A stretch of 64,000 nt of DNA from positions 436,999,260 through 437,063,259 of the forward strand of contig NC_085140.1 in assembly GCF_024139115.2 (NCBI RefSeq), read 5' to 3'. Positions within the stretch are counted from its first letter, which is position 1. Each line of letters starts with the position of its first letter. Shown one piece after another: positions 1 to 11,510 of the stretch. Under the pieces are notes generated by a model. That model did no database searches and was not told the origin of the DNA. It saw only the letters and a list, made by a program, of their open reading frames with translations. The position numbers were made by a program, and so were the translations under genes. Source of the stretch: Armigeres subalbatus (Eukaryota > Arthropoda > Insecta > Diptera > Culicidae).

Positions 1-1034
1 TAACGCTCCGTTCTATTTTCTGCAGATTTGAACCACGATTGAATCACGAGATTCAAATATTTTTCAATTGTTTTGGTGTATGGATGCATCATTTTATCTA
101 CGGATCAATCCACTTTGCAATTCCTGCGCCTTTCTTGGCAGTAACATAATGATTTCAATTAATTGAAAATTTAAAAAAAACCTGAATAGAACACTGCTGG
201 GGAAACCAGCGAGTTTGTTCTATTTTGCTCCAGATTCAAACTAGAATAGTGGTCGAAAATTTAGAATGAAACTGAATCACTCCTGATTTCAACCTAATAG
301 GTAGTGGTAAAAACATTGCACCAAGATAAAACGTAACGCCTGCCTGTTTCCGACGCTGCTCGGCTGCGCGAAACGTTAGCCTAATTTTTGACATTTTGTT
401 ATTAGACGAGTTCTCTCTTAATCCCGCTCGGAAATTTGTTCTAGACATCTCCGCGATATCTCTGAGACAAAAAGTTGAGGCTCCTAGATATTTTTCTCCG
501 ATGTCTAGAACCTGTCACACCTCAAATCCGCCTCAAATGCAACAACCGTTTGCACCGGTGTCTACCTCAAATTTTAGACGAGTAAGCCGTCTGAACCGAA
601 AGAGATTTGACATATCAGTTCTCTTAGATAACGCGGAGATATCTAAAAGGCATGGGTACCGCAGTTCTCCTAGATTTTTACTAGAAATTATGGAGATATG
701 TATACTTCGATTCTTCTTCTTATTTTTTTCTAATGTTTACATTATATTTCGAATTAAAAAACAAAAAAACTATATACTTCAATTTTCCTTTACTTTTATT
801 AATATATACCGAGATTTTTAATGCGCACCCGCAATCGCAATTTTTAATGCGCACCCAATTATATACGATGGCCAATCAAAGTGGTTATCCGGCGTTGTTT
901 GATGATATATAATACCCAAGTGTAGTGGGCCGGAATGGTATACGGAGTAACGTCATCGCGATTGCAGGTATCATCGCCGATTGGGTTGTGTCGGAGAACG
1001 TCTCGTCCCAATGAAATCGACGTGTGGTGCGCTT
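1..1034. other. Non-coding stretch, no gene recognised
   Basis: AT-rich sequence with no coding pattern I trust. The only structure seen is a small inverted motif, GTTCTAGACATC at 438-449 and GATGTCTAGAAC at 500-511. The short open frames here look like chance. Confidence 0.4.
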
Positions 1035-1946
1035 CCCGGATAAAAATTTACAGTAACTTGTATGACATAACCCATTGAAATACAATAGATTGTGTGGCAA
1101 ACAATACAAACTATTGTACGCTTATTGTAAAATGTTCACGGTTGTAAACGATCTTTATTGTACGTCCATTAAAATAACAATATATTTAAATGTTACCGAT
1201 TCATTCTATTATATTTTTATTGTTCGCTTATGTTTAGTATTGTTCATCCAAAAACTAAACAAATTTTAAAAGTAGTCGGTTTAGATGATCTGGAAATCCG
1301 TCTAATGTAATTGTATTAATATAATTTTGGAATATTTCATGGATTTATTATATTGATGAAATAACAATTGAAAACAATAAAATTACAATAGCTTTGCTTA
1401 TTAATTGAATAAAAATGTTATACCGATTCTCAAGTATATATTTTCATATTGCAGGTCTAGGAATGTTATGCAATAAAAATTTTAATTCAAAAAAATGAAA
1501 GAGAACAAAAACTTTTGCTTATCATTTTACTCGGAGAATGGCTGAATTCATTTGAGCGTGTACAGTTTTGTTTATAATTAGTGAAGAGATGAAAATAATG
1601 AAACTGTATGGTGCAGAAAGTGTCTTTTCCATTACAGTTTCTGCTGCTGGGCAAGCAGTATATCACTATACGGCTTCTGTACCGTGGTAAGTATTTAAAG
1701 TGTTAGTGCGCGTTAGAGCATCATTACTGGGAGCGAGTATTTTGATCAGTGCTGTCATTTTAGATAAGTCACTCTTTTTCGCATCGGTCACTATTTTCGG
1801 GTATCATTTTGGTAGCTGCATTCCGTACCGGTGACATTCAACGTTTGATAGTTCATCAAATAGCAAATTTGGTTACCTGTCAGCTGCGCTACTGTTTTAG
1901 CAGCGCGTTTAGTAGCGACCGGTAAAGTGTCAAGTAATGATACTAC

Positions 1947-2209
1947 CACAGACAAACAGACGTAACACTGAGGAAATTCCCATCGACCACGAGCTCAACG
2001 GTCGTTTTAAATTCAACTACCACATCCACATCACATCCAGGGGCGCGCGCATCGTATACCTTTGTATTTGACATCTCACACTAGCGCCTTCTGTTGACAT
2101 TGTCGTACTAAACATTGTTTCGTACAACATGCACGTTAGGTGGTGGTAAAATAACTGGGCGATGGATTTTGAATCAAATTGTTCTAGCTGTTACGTCTGT
2201 TTGTCTGTG
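1947..2209. mobile_element. MITE with CACAGACAAACAGACGTAAC ends and 7-bp target duplication
   Basis: A 263-bp element with near-perfect terminal inverted repeats of about 21 bp. It is flanked by the direct repeat ATACTAC (1940-1946 and 2210-2216). No coding capacity, so it must rely on a transposase supplied elsewhere. A related partial copy in opposite orientation lies at 63450-63575, and a more distant relative with the same CACAGA start and another 7-bp duplication is at 37943-38195. A 7-8 bp duplication fits hAT- or P-like transposases; the superfamily is not settled. Confidence 0.8.
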
Positions 2210-2259
2210 ATACTACGATGACAAACGGTTTATACTCATCACCGGTAATCGTAATCTTA

Positions 2260-2399
2260 GGGTGCTGCCAGAGTAGACGCGAAGTGCGATGCGAAGCGTA
2301 GCGTCCATACGATTTGATAGCACCTTATTTTTGATTGTTATTCCCTTGCGTACAATTTTCGCGCGGCGTCGCGTAGACGCGTCTACTCTGGCAGGCACC
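2260..2399. mobile_element. Small TTA-flanked MITE (PIF/Harbinger-like)
   Basis: A 140-bp element. GGGTGCTGCCAGAGTAGACG at the left is mirrored by CTACTCTGGCAGGCACC at the right. TTA flanks both ends (2257-2259, 2400-2402), the usual TWA duplication of PIF/Harbinger elements. The interior is GC-rich with repeated GCG/CGC motifs, like the TTA-flanked MITE at 9602-9770. Non-coding. Confidence 0.7.
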
Positions 2400-3369
2400 T
2401 TATACTACATACTTACAGTGACTATAATAACAGTGTCGTCAAGTGTCAGAATTGGAACAGAATCGTCTGTCAGTTCCATACAAATGCGCGTTCCAAACGA
2501 GCAGGAGACCTGTCAAACGTGGCACATGACGATACTCTTCTTATAGGACTCTATAATACTAAAGTTCAATGTACATAATGAGCGCAGTGGTTCATCCCGA
2601 ACAAAAAATAAATAAAAATTTTATCTTCATAATACCTTATGACATACCTGGTAACATGAATCCTTGTTCCTTTACAGAAATGAAGCTTATGATAAATAAA
2701 ATACTGCTGCTTGCTGTTCACTGATTCAAGATCGTTCAGTGGCTACCATTGGCCAACCTTACCAACGGGATATAATAAGAACTGATGCAGGTAATTTTTT
2801 CTTTTCTTCTCGACGTACTTCTAATAAAACTGACATTCTTTAATAATTTACATTTTTAACAGGTTTATGCACCCGTAGCCAAGTAACAGCAATGCGAGTT
2901 AAAATGAGTTGAAATCAAGTTTTAACTGAATTAAAATTAATTTGAAAATAAAAAAAAATTAAAACAATTAAATTGTATTGTATTTTTATTGTAATATTGG
3001 AGTATAATGTATTCTAAATACTGTTGTATTTCTATTGTAAAACAATAGAAACAGTAAACGAAAACATTTAAAACACAATGTTTTCTATTGTTTTGTCGCT
3101 CGAAATCATCTCATTGAAGAACCGTAAAATCAATTGTTTTGCTCCAAATTTTGTATGGAAATTTTTTGATTTTTTTATTGTAAAGATACATAACAACCCC
3201 CCTTTTTAATTGTAAAAGTCCCATTTACCATTCATTTTATCGTGGAAAACCATTATTTCTCATGTGATTTTATTGTCAAAATTCCATTATATTCAATGAT
3301 AAAAATAATGTTTTAAATGGTGTTGTAACAATAAAATTTATGATATTTTAATAATATTTTTTATCCGGG

Positions 3370-4807
3370 TTTCCAATGACCGCTTGGGTCACGATCATCC
3401 CGGGATGTTTCCATCTACGTGTATCCAAGGATTTCCCCTTCGGTTTTGGGGTCGCCTCAGATGGTAATTATCGCCGGATGTCACAAACCGGATTTCCACC
3501 GGGATGTCCAAATGCGGACTATTAGTGTTGCCTTTTCTGCAAATTAGGATGAAAAAGGTTAAAACTAAAGTTTCTGGAACACCTGGAGCAGACTCTTTTG
3601 GAATTCTCTCGGATTAATAAAATAATTCTCTAGGAATTCTAAATAGTTTCGCCGACACCACTTACACTGCCATTGCCGCCTCCGCCGAAATACACAGTCG
3701 ATTCCGTCAAATCCCGCAATTCTTTACAACAGTTTCTACTAACTTAATTGGTTACCACGCGAGATAATTTCCGATCTGAATTGCGGAGTAGAAAAATGGC
3801 GACTGCAAAAGGCGCGAGACAATCTACTAAACAGCTAAACCGATTCAACAGTGAGTATGTAGAGGTAAACAAATACACTCGCAAAAATCGAGGGGAATTA
3901 TACATTTGGTTTGGGTCCAAACTTATTTTGAAACTTGACTAAGGTGGTTTGCGTTCTATTCAGGTAGATTCCTGTTCGCTTTTAGACATCCTTCCATGCG
4001 GGATCTCTCAACTGGAAGATAAGAATCAGATAAGAATTAGCCAAGAATACTAATTCAGGCCTCTTGCACTTTGGCACTCGAGATAACAAGGCGTAAAATC
4101 AGAATACGAGTGCACAATAGGAAAAAAGGAGGTATTTTTGGCCAAAATTATGAATCCTGCAATAAACGGTGGTATTCATCATAAAAACATAGATAGAAAA
4201 GAAAAATATTTTTCTGAGCCATCAATGGGGTATGGGGCCAATTTTCGGCATAGCATCGATTTTTGACATATTCTACAAAACCAACGGAATTTGGTCACTT
4301 TTTGGCTTGCAATAAGCCTGTTCGATGCTAAATAAATTCCTAATGGTCATATACTGTATATTCGTGTCACAGACAAATGGACGCAACACAGATTTCTTAA
4401 AATGATCAAAAAAGCACTATTAGCTTTTGGTGTTGAAAATTCACGAATAGAACTTATTAAACCAACAAAGGAGGGCAGAACAGATTCAATTAGCGTCATT
4501 TTGTGACATCAACGAAATGGAGATTCATTTATTTTATATTTCATTAAGATTTCTTTCATAATTATAAGAGGGTATTGTGGCAAAGAGTTATTCACACTAC
4601 TCATCCAACACGTTATGACACGTTATAGATAGATGATTTTTTCTTGAATTATGCGCAACGTTAAGGCATAACCCTTTCCCTTAAAATATTATGTAAATTG
4701 TGTTCGTAACCAAATTCAATTAAAGTGGCATTATTAAGTAACTCAGATTAAAATTCCAAAATAAGAAGTTTACCAAAACACCTGATTAATCCCCCTAGCG
4801 GTAATGT
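3370..4807. other. Non-coding stretch
   Basis: No gene recognised. The motif CACAGACAAATGGACGCAAC near 4374 resembles a diverged end of the 1947-2209 MITE family, but I could not find a matching second end. Confidence 0.35.
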
Positions 4808-5143
4808 TGTCTTTCTCGTACATTATAAGAAAATGTATTTTGGCCATAACTTTTGAGCCCATAGTCCGATCCAGCATATTTTTAACAGGGAACAATGTAT
4901 CAACGTTTTCTGACGAATGAAACATGTTGCGAGTAAGTTGGTTTAGAGTAAGTGCTTAAAAAGGAGTTAAGACCATTTTTGCTCACACACATACAGACAT
5001 TCACACACACGTACACACAGACATCACCTCAATTCTTCGAACTGAGTCGATCGGTATACAACACTATTAGTGTTTGGGCTTTTTTAAATGCTTTTAGAGC
5101 GATCATATAGCTTCTACGTATACTTTGTACATGAGAAAGGCAA
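4808..5143. mobile_element. Inverted-repeat-ended interspersed repeat, about 340 bp
   Basis: TGTCTTTCTCGTAC at the left end and GTACATGAGAAAGGCA at the right end are imperfect inverted copies. The middle holds a CA-rich ACACACAG tract and the short palindrome-like CGAACTGAGTCGATCGG. No coding capacity. A non-autonomous DNA element is the simplest reading. No clean target duplication was identified. Confidence 0.45.
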
Positions 5144-5699
5144 AAATGGGCAATTTTTAAAATTCATGTATCTTACAAAATTGTGAATTTGGGTAGAATT
5201 TTATTCATGGTCCTCAAAGTTTAAGAGTTCAATAGTGTAGTGCATGATGTTTTACTGCGGGGTATTGCGGAGTACCAAACTACTAAAAACTAAATTCTGG
5301 ACGGAGCTATTATTACATTATCAAGCCTATTGCATAGATCTGTTTAAGAGCATTGGAACGATATATAAATATGTTACTTTTGAGACGAAAACATGGCAAA
5401 GCTGTCCGTTTTCCCAAAAAACGTAAAAGAAATTGAATTTTAAGAAATTGTTCACTACCGGGCGAACTGTAGTGATATTAAAGGATAAACCTTCGAACGA
5501 AGGTTTTTTTGTTGGGCTAGGAAGACGTCGTGGTTGTGGTCCACATCGATAACCTCAATCTGCCCACCGCACACGTGTAACCGGAGTCGACACCAATGAA
5601 GCGCTGAAGCCGTGGACGCATAGGGGCCACACTAGCATTAACATCATCGCAGCTTCGAACATCTCGCCGACCCGGTCACGTTCCGTTTTCAACGGAAAT
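5144..5699. other. Non-coding stretch before GC-rich repeats
   Basis: AT-rich to about 5440, then more GC-rich from about 5520. No gene family recognised on either strand. Confidence 0.35.
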
Positions 5700-6050
5700 T
5701 GCCAGTCCTGTTCCGGCACCCAGCGGTTGACTGTGCTCCCGCGGCCGGATTGATCGCACGTGAACAGCACAAATCCCAAACCGAATCGTCATCGTGTGCA
5801 TATAAAGTGGTCGATAGGGGTGCCCAAAGCGCTCTGCTCGACGGAGCAGCTCACCATACGAAAGCAAGTGAAATCAAGTCCCGTTCCGGCACCTAGCGGT
5901 CGACTGTGCTCCCGCTGCCGGTCAGTAAGTCCGTCATCAACAAAAAAAGCAAAGCCCGTTCCGGCACCCAGCGGTCGACTGTGCACCCGCTGCCGGTTAG
6001 GAAGCTCGTCGTCAACAAAAATCAAATCTCGTTCCGGCACCCAGCGCACA
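5700..6050. repeat. GC-rich tandem repeat, about 70-78 bp units (left block)
   Basis: Units begin with CGTTCCGGCACCCAGCGGTC and contain GTGCTCCCGCTGCCGG. Starts are near 5707, 5881, 5959 and 6029. Several frames stay open across the block because of the composition, giving repetitive SRSGTQR-type peptides that I do not consider genes. The same motif resumes at 7735-7835 after the 154-bp array. Confidence 0.7.
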
Positions 6051-6084
6051 CTGGGGATTTTCAAAAGGAAAAGGCTCGAAATTC

Positions 6085-7734
6085 AATTACTCCAGCTGAC
6101 GCTGCAAAATTTCCAGAAAGTAGATGTTTCCTAAAGGGAAAAAGTGCGATAAATCGATTGCGTGGGGTTTCGTGCTGGTCAGACCACTTTAAAGTGCCTA
6201 TTTCGCCCAAATTCCACTAAAAATTACAACATTTCTACTATGCCTCGAGCTGGCGCTGATATTTTTTTCAATAATTATAAGTTTCTTGAAGGGAAAACGT
6301 GTGATGAATCGATAGAGAGGGGTTTCGTGCTGGTCAGACCACTTTAAAGTGCCCATTTTGCCCAAATTCCCTTGAAATCACAATATTTCTACTATGCCTC
6401 GAACTGACGCTGGTATTTTGTCAATAATTATAAGTTTCCTGAAGGGAAAAAGTGTGATAAATCGAATGCGAGGGGTTTCGTGCTGATCATACCACTTTAA
6501 TGTGCCCATTTTGCCCTAATTCCCCTGAAATCATAATATTTGTACTGTGCCTCGAACTAACGCTGATATTTTTTCAATAATTATAACTTTCTTAAAGGGA
6601 AAAAGTGTGATAAATCGAATGCGAGGGGTTTCGTGCTGATCAGACCACTTTAAAGTGCCCATTTTGCCCAGATTCCCCTAAAAATCTCAATATTTTTACT
6701 ATGCCTCGAACTGACGCTGATATTTTTTCAATAATTATAAGTTTCCTGTAGGGAAAAAGTGTGATAAATCGAATGCGAGAGGTTTCGTGCTGGTCAGAAC
6801 ACTTTGAAGTGCCCATTTTGCCCAATTTCCCCTAAAAATCACAATATTTTTACTATGCCTCGAACTGACGCTGATATTTTTTCAATAATTATAAGTTTCC
6901 TGTAGGGAAAACGTGTGATAAATCGATTTCTAGGGGTTTCGTGCTGGTCAGATTACTTTAAGGTGCCCATTTTGCCCAGATTCCCCTAAAAATCACAATA
7001 TTTTTACTATGCCTCGAACTGACGCTGATATTTTTTCAATAATTATAAGTTTGCTGTATAGAAAAAGTGTGATAAATCGAATGCGAGAGGTTTCGTGCTG
7101 GTCAGAACACTTTGAAGTGCCCATTTTGCTCTATTTCCCTTGAAATCACAACATTTCTGCTACGCCTCAAACTGACGCTAATGTTCTTTAAATAATTATA
7201 AGTTTCATGAAGGGAAAAAGTGTGATAAATCAATTGCGAGGGGTTTCGTGCTGGTCAGATCACTTTGAAGTGCCCATTTTGCCCAATTTTCCCTAAAAAT
7301 CACAATATTTTTACTATGCCTCGAACTGACGCTGATATTTTTTCAATAATTATAAGTTTGCTGTATAGAAAAAGTGTGATAAATCGAATGCGAGAGGTTT
7401 CGTGCTGGTCAGAACACTTTGAAGTGCCCATTTTGCTCTATTTCCCTTGAAATCACAACATTTCTGCTACGCCTCAAACTGACGCTAATGTTCTTTAAAT
7501 AATTATAAGTTTCATGAAGGGAAAAAGTGTGATAAATCAATTGCGAGGGGTTTCGTGCTGGTCAGATCACTTTGAAGTGCCCATTTTGCCCAATTTCCCC
7601 TAAAAATCACAATATTTTTACTATGCCTCGAACTGACGCTGATATTTTTTCAATAATTATAAGTTTCCTGTAGGAAAAACGTGTGATAAATCGATTTCTA
7701 GGAGTTTCGTGCTGGTCAGATCACTTAAAAGTGC
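6085..7734. repeat. 154-bp satellite array, about 11 units
   Basis: Units carry GGGAAAAAGTGTGATAAATC, then GGTTTCGTGCTGGTCAGA, CCCATTTTGCCC and TGCCTCGAACTGACGCTGAT. The GGGAAAAAG motif recurs at 6136, 6291, 6444, 6597, 6751, 6905, about 7058, 7212, about 7367, 7519 and about 7673, a spacing of 153-155 bp. A two-unit block starting at 7051 is repeated at 7358, giving a 307-bp higher-order repeat. Open frames across the array are by-products of the repetition. Confidence 0.9.
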
Positions 7735-7835
7735 TCCCGCTGCCGGGTAGAAAGTTCATCACCAGAGTAATCAAGCCTCGTTCCGGCACCCAGCGGTCGA
7801 CGGCGCTCCCGCTGCCGGATAGAACGTACGCATGC
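7735..7835. repeat. GC-rich tandem repeat (right block)
   Basis: GTGCTCCCGCTGCCGG and CGTTCCGGCACCCAGCGGTC recur here as in 5700-6050. The 154-bp array therefore appears embedded in an older GC-rich repeat. Confidence 0.65.
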
Positions 7836-8574
7836 AGACCACTCGAGTGGCGCGCAAGCCGTCATCCGATCGCCGAGTCTTCGCCGCAGCGGTAAGCAAC
7901 GACGGTTGCCAACGACACAGGTCAGACCTTTTTAGTTTTATTCATTGAATGCGCATATCAATACCTAGGTTAAGAACATTTCCAAAAATAAATCGAAAAT
8001 GTATGGATCCACACAAACTCAGAATAGCTACTTGTGCTAAACGCAATCGCACACCTAGCCAAACGATGTGAGCGAGTGCCAAAACTGCAATATCCACCTG
8101 AAGTCTTTTTTTTAAATAAATAATTTGAATATGAAAACTACTTTGTTGTTCCGTTGAGTTATTTTTAGAGATTCGATCGCGATCGATAGACCCGCCCTGA
8201 AAGAGTTAGCCGGGACGGCTTCACATGCGTTTCCGCATCACGCTCTAGGGTGTGTTGGCGCTTAAGCGGAAATTGTTGGTAAATTGTAGGGTATCGGTCG
8301 AAGCCGGTCCGAGAAAGACAAGCAGCGCGGAACCTTGGGTGCTACAGGGTACCAAACTTCCGTTTCAAACTTTGCTCCAGTTCCACCTGCTCTCCTTTGT
8401 TTCGGACCTCATGCTAATGGTTCATAGTTAACCCCAACCTGGTGAAATCTGTTTTGGTTCCGTATCGTTCTGTATCGTATCGTATCGTATCGGCCAGGCT
8501 CGGGGTCGTACGCTAAGTCACCATTACAATATGAAAGCGTTATAAATGTTATCGATCCTACTATTTGCTTATTT
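7836..8574. other. Non-coding stretch with a short GTATC repeat
   Basis: No gene recognised. A five-base GTATC microsatellite lies around 8470-8492. Confidence 0.35.
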
Positions 8575-8597
8575 TATTTATTTATTTTTTTATATAT

Positions 8598-8850
8598 AGC
8601 AAGACCATGCTGAGGGTGGCTGGGTTCAATTCCCGGTGCCGGTCTAGGCAATTTTCGGATTGGAAATTGTCTCGACTTCCCTGGGCATAAAAGTATCATC
8701 GTGTTAGCCTCATGATATACGAATGCAAAAATGGTAACATGGCTTAGAAACCTCGCAGTTAATAACTGTGGAAGTGCTTAATGAACACTAAGCTGCGAGG
8801 CGGCTCTGTCCCAGTGTGGGGATGTAATGCCAATAAGAAGAAGAAGAAGA
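8598..8850 (+). mobile_element. tRNA-derived SINE (Feilai-like), 5'-truncated
   Basis: It starts within the tRNA-like head (AGCAAGACCATGCTGAGG) and keeps the B-box-like GGTTCAATTCC, the body, and an (AAG)n tail. Direct repeats ATTTGCTTATTT at 8563-8574 and 8850-8861 are the target duplication. The 23 bases between the left duplication and the SINE head are T/A filler unrelated to the full-length SINE. RNA polymerase III transcription and LINE-driven retrotransposition are the known mode for this class. Confidence 0.8.
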
Positions 8851-8865
8851 TTTGCTTATTTGGGG

Positions 8866-9055
8866 AAAGGATCGTTTGGCCGAAACCCATTTGGCCGAAT
8901 GCCACTAAGCCAAACAAACCATTAGGCCGAAACCCATCTGGCCAAAAGTCATTCGGCCGAAAAGGACATTTAGCCGAATAGGACATTTGGCCGAATAGGT
9001 CATTTGGTCGAATAGGATACTTGGAACAAGCCATTTGGCCGAATAGGTCATTTAA
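8866..9055. repeat. TTTGGCCGAAT minisatellite (left arm)
   Basis: Degenerate 15-18 bp units of the type GGTCATTTGGCCGAATAGG. The same motif appears in inverted orientation at 10895-11510. Long open frames here reflect stop-poor repetition. Confidence 0.75.
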
Positions 9056-9215
9056 AAAGTGAGAAATGAGATGTAAAAGGGGGACGTCTTACTTCACACC
9101 ACTTATTTCCCATTGCTTACTGTAGTGTGTAGTGAGAGTAGTGTGAAGTGATGAGTGAGACGTCTCACTACTTACTTCTCACTTTAACAGTGAGAAGTGA
9201 GTAATGAGAAGTGAG
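9056..9215. repeat. GTGAGAAGTGAG minisatellite (left arm)
   Basis: Short units of GTGAGAAGTGAG and its complement, including the 14-bp palindrome GTGAGACGTCTCAC. It continues as a matching block at 10496-10880. Confidence 0.75.
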
Positions 9216-9601
9216 TACACACCAAAAATCATAATCCCCTTTCAGCAAAACAACCAGAAAATTGTCCTTTTACGGAAATTCTGCATTTCCCCCCTGAACA
9301 ACTGAGATTCCATTGCCGTCTGTCATCAAAACCTGTCAAGAGATACGAAACGTCAAGCACCTCGAGTTTGTTGGTGATTTGAAGCACTCGAAAACAAGAA
9401 AAAGGATAAGAAGAAGAGATAGTTACTTCCTGTTTCTTGTTCATCATTCCGGTCCTAATCAGCCACTGCGCTCTTATTGATTGTTTTGCTATATGATTCT
9501 TTCTTGCCCAGAAGAAGGTTTAATGATAAGTATACAAAAAAAACAAAAAAAATATGGCGGATGCATTTTCAATTGCATGAATTCAATTATTTTCACCATT
9601 A

Positions 9602-9770
9602 AGGTTCCCCCAAACACATGCGACGCGATTCTATCGCTTGGCGACAGCGATTCTGTCGCCGTTGGTATGGAAGCGTAAATAGAACATTGCTTGCAGCGAC
9701 CCAACGATAGAATCGCGGCGACTAGTTGTCGCCGTCGCGGCGATGAAATCGCTTAGGTCTGGGGGAGCCT
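9602..9770. mobile_element. TTA-flanked MITE (PIF/Harbinger-like), 169 bp
   Basis: AGGTTCCCCCAAAC at the left matches GTCTGGGGGAGCCT at the right in inverted orientation. TTA flanks both sides (9599-9601, 9771-9773). The interior is a run of GCGATT/TCGCC motifs able to fold on itself. Non-coding. Confidence 0.75.
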
Positions 9771-9999
9771 TTACATGAATTCGAGGCACAAGAACAACGA
9801 AAAATAAATCATACGCAAGTTTATGAGTGACCTTATTTGCATCCCTCAAAATTTATTTTTTTTCCACTAGATGTACAATTCTACCAAGCTGCTAACCCAT
9901 ATCAACGTTTCCGGAAGAAACATGGAAACATCTGGATCATACAGTGTTTTTTTAACCACAATAAAAAATTAACTAAAATTTTTAAATGATGTGTAATAT

Positions 10000-10160
10000 G
10001 GAAAGGGGCCGTACACATATTACGCAAGCACTTATGGGGGGGGGGGGGGGGGGGGGTTCGTCATTTTCTTACGCACCATATAAATAAAAAATCATTTGTT
10101 TGAAAAAAAATCTTACATGGGCGGAAAAATGCCTACGTAATATGTGTACTACCCCTAATA
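10000..10160. mobile_element. MITE with GGGGCCGTACACATATTACG ends and a 21-G run
   Basis: Terminal inverted repeats GGGGCCGTACACATATTACG and CGTAATATGTGTACTACCCC enclose about 115 bp, including an uninterrupted G run at 10036-10056. TAATATG near both edges may be the target duplication. A second left end of the same family is at 14338. The exact length of the G run may be an assembly estimate. Confidence 0.65.
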
Positions 10161-10495
10161 TGATGTAATGCAAAAAATAACAAAATTGAATAAAACAAAT
10201 ACTTTATATAGGGGAAAAAACGGCTTTGGCAGGTTTCATTCTATTATTGTCAGGGGGGTTTTTGTCGACCAAATATTATGAAATTTGGCCACAATATTCT
10301 TTGATATGCAAAGCTACTGCAAATACAGCTAAATCATTCTGCTATACGGTTCTGCTATTGTCTGGTTTTACAGCTGTTGAGACAACAAATAATCGGGATC
10401 ACAAATTTCTGATTGATCAGCAATTTCAATTCTACTGGATGCGTTACTTACTTAAAATGTTGCTGAATTCCAGCGAAAAAAAAATTAGTGCGTAG
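10161..10495. other. Spacer between mirrored minisatellites
   Basis: An 89-codon open frame (10226-10495) exists but has no recognisable domain and no supporting splice or promoter context. Confidence 0.3.
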
Positions 10496-10880
10496 TAAGA
10501 CGTTTCACTTCTCACTCCTCATTTCTCACTACTCAGTGTAAAAAGTGTGAAGCGCGAAGTGAGAAGTGAGTCGTCTCACTGTGAAAAGTGAGAAGAGAGT
10601 AGTGAGACGTCTCACTTTTCAATTCGCACTACTCACTTTTTATAGTGAGAAGTAAAAAATAAGGAGTAAGCAGTGCGACGTCTCACTTCTCACTTATCAT
10701 TTCTCACTTCTCACTGTGCAAAGTAAGAAGTGCTAGTGAGTAGTGCGACGTCTCACTTCTCACTTCGCACTTCTCGCTTTTCACAGTGATCCTTCATGAG
10801 AGGTGAGTAGTTAAACGTCTCACTACTCATTTCTCACTCCTCATCTCTCACTTCTCACTCCTCAACTCTCACTTGAGTGA
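10496..10880. repeat. GTGAGAAGTGAG minisatellite (right arm)
   Basis: Longer counterpart of 9056-9215. CACTTCTCACT-type units alternate with their complements, and ACGTCTCAC recurs at least five times, so much of the block is locally self-complementary. Confidence 0.8.
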
Positions 10881-10894
10881 GATGTGAACGTCAA

Positions 10895-11510
10895 ATGACA
10901 CATTCGGCCGAAAGACCTATTTGGCCTATGACCTGTTCGGCCAAAATACCATTTCGGTCAAATAACCTATTCGGCCAAGTGACCTTTTCGGTCCAATGAC
11001 TTATTCGGTCAAATGACCTTTTCGGCCAAATGAGTTCAGTGCGAGATTTCTCTTGTTTCGGACAGTGGAACGATCGCGCGATCGGCCGAAATATTGTGTT
11101 CTGCATTGCGCAGACGGTAATAAAGTTAATCATTTCAGTGCGTGATTTCTCGTGTTTCAGATTCTCCAATAATCAGAGCGATCGGCCGGTCGTCGAAACT
11201 AAGTTTTGCTTTGTGCTTAAAGCAAAACGATCGGCTGGTCACCGAAATAATCTCAAGCCCCATTCATTGTGTTCTCTGTACAATTTCGCAAGTTCAGTCA
11301 ATCACGGAGTAGCAACTACGAATTGTGCGGTCATAATGCTCATGCTCATGCTCGTGCTCATGCTCAAATGACCTTTTCGCCCAAATGGTTTTTTGGCAAA
11401 ATGACTTTTTCGGCCAAATGACCTTTTCGGGTATATGACCCTTTCAGTCAAATGACTTTTGGCCTAATGGTCTGTTCGGCCAAATGGTATATTCGGCCAA
11501 ACAAACGGGC
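10895..11510. repeat. TTCGGCCAAATGACC minisatellite (right arm) with inset repeats
   Basis: Units of the type CCTATTCGGCCAAGTGACC, the reverse complement of the 8866-9055 motif. Between about 11034 and 11300 a different segment is inset. It holds two copies of a CAGTGCG-GATTTCTC-GTTTC motif about 110 bp apart and the 14-bp palindrome CGATCGCGCGATCG. A short CATGCT repeat follows near 11335. Confidence 0.7.

Larger units (their letters stand above)
1035..3369. mobile_element. CCCGGATAAAAA-ended inverted-repeat element, copy 1
   Basis: The ends are inverted repeats: CCCGGATAAAAA at the left and TTTTTTATCCGGG at the right. The interior is AT-rich and packed with short ATTGT/ACAAT motifs, with no coding capacity. 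A related element with the same ends occurs at 44039-45343, which supports the boundaries. Flanking bases are TT on both sides, so a 2-bp target duplication is possible. Two smaller elements (1947-2209 and 2260-2399) sit inside. Superfamily unknown. Confidence 0.5.

Noticed and set aside
5760..6220. SGTQR and PAPSGRL repeat-containing frames
   Set aside because: By-products of the GC-rich 70-78 bp tandem repeat; no start, splice or domain support.
8759..9034. 91-codon minus frame with FGQM and RPND repeats
   Set aside because: Minisatellite translation overlapping a SINE.
10036..10056. 21-base G run as a G-quadruplex signal
   Set aside because: It lies inside a MITE, and long homopolymers are unreliable in assemblies.
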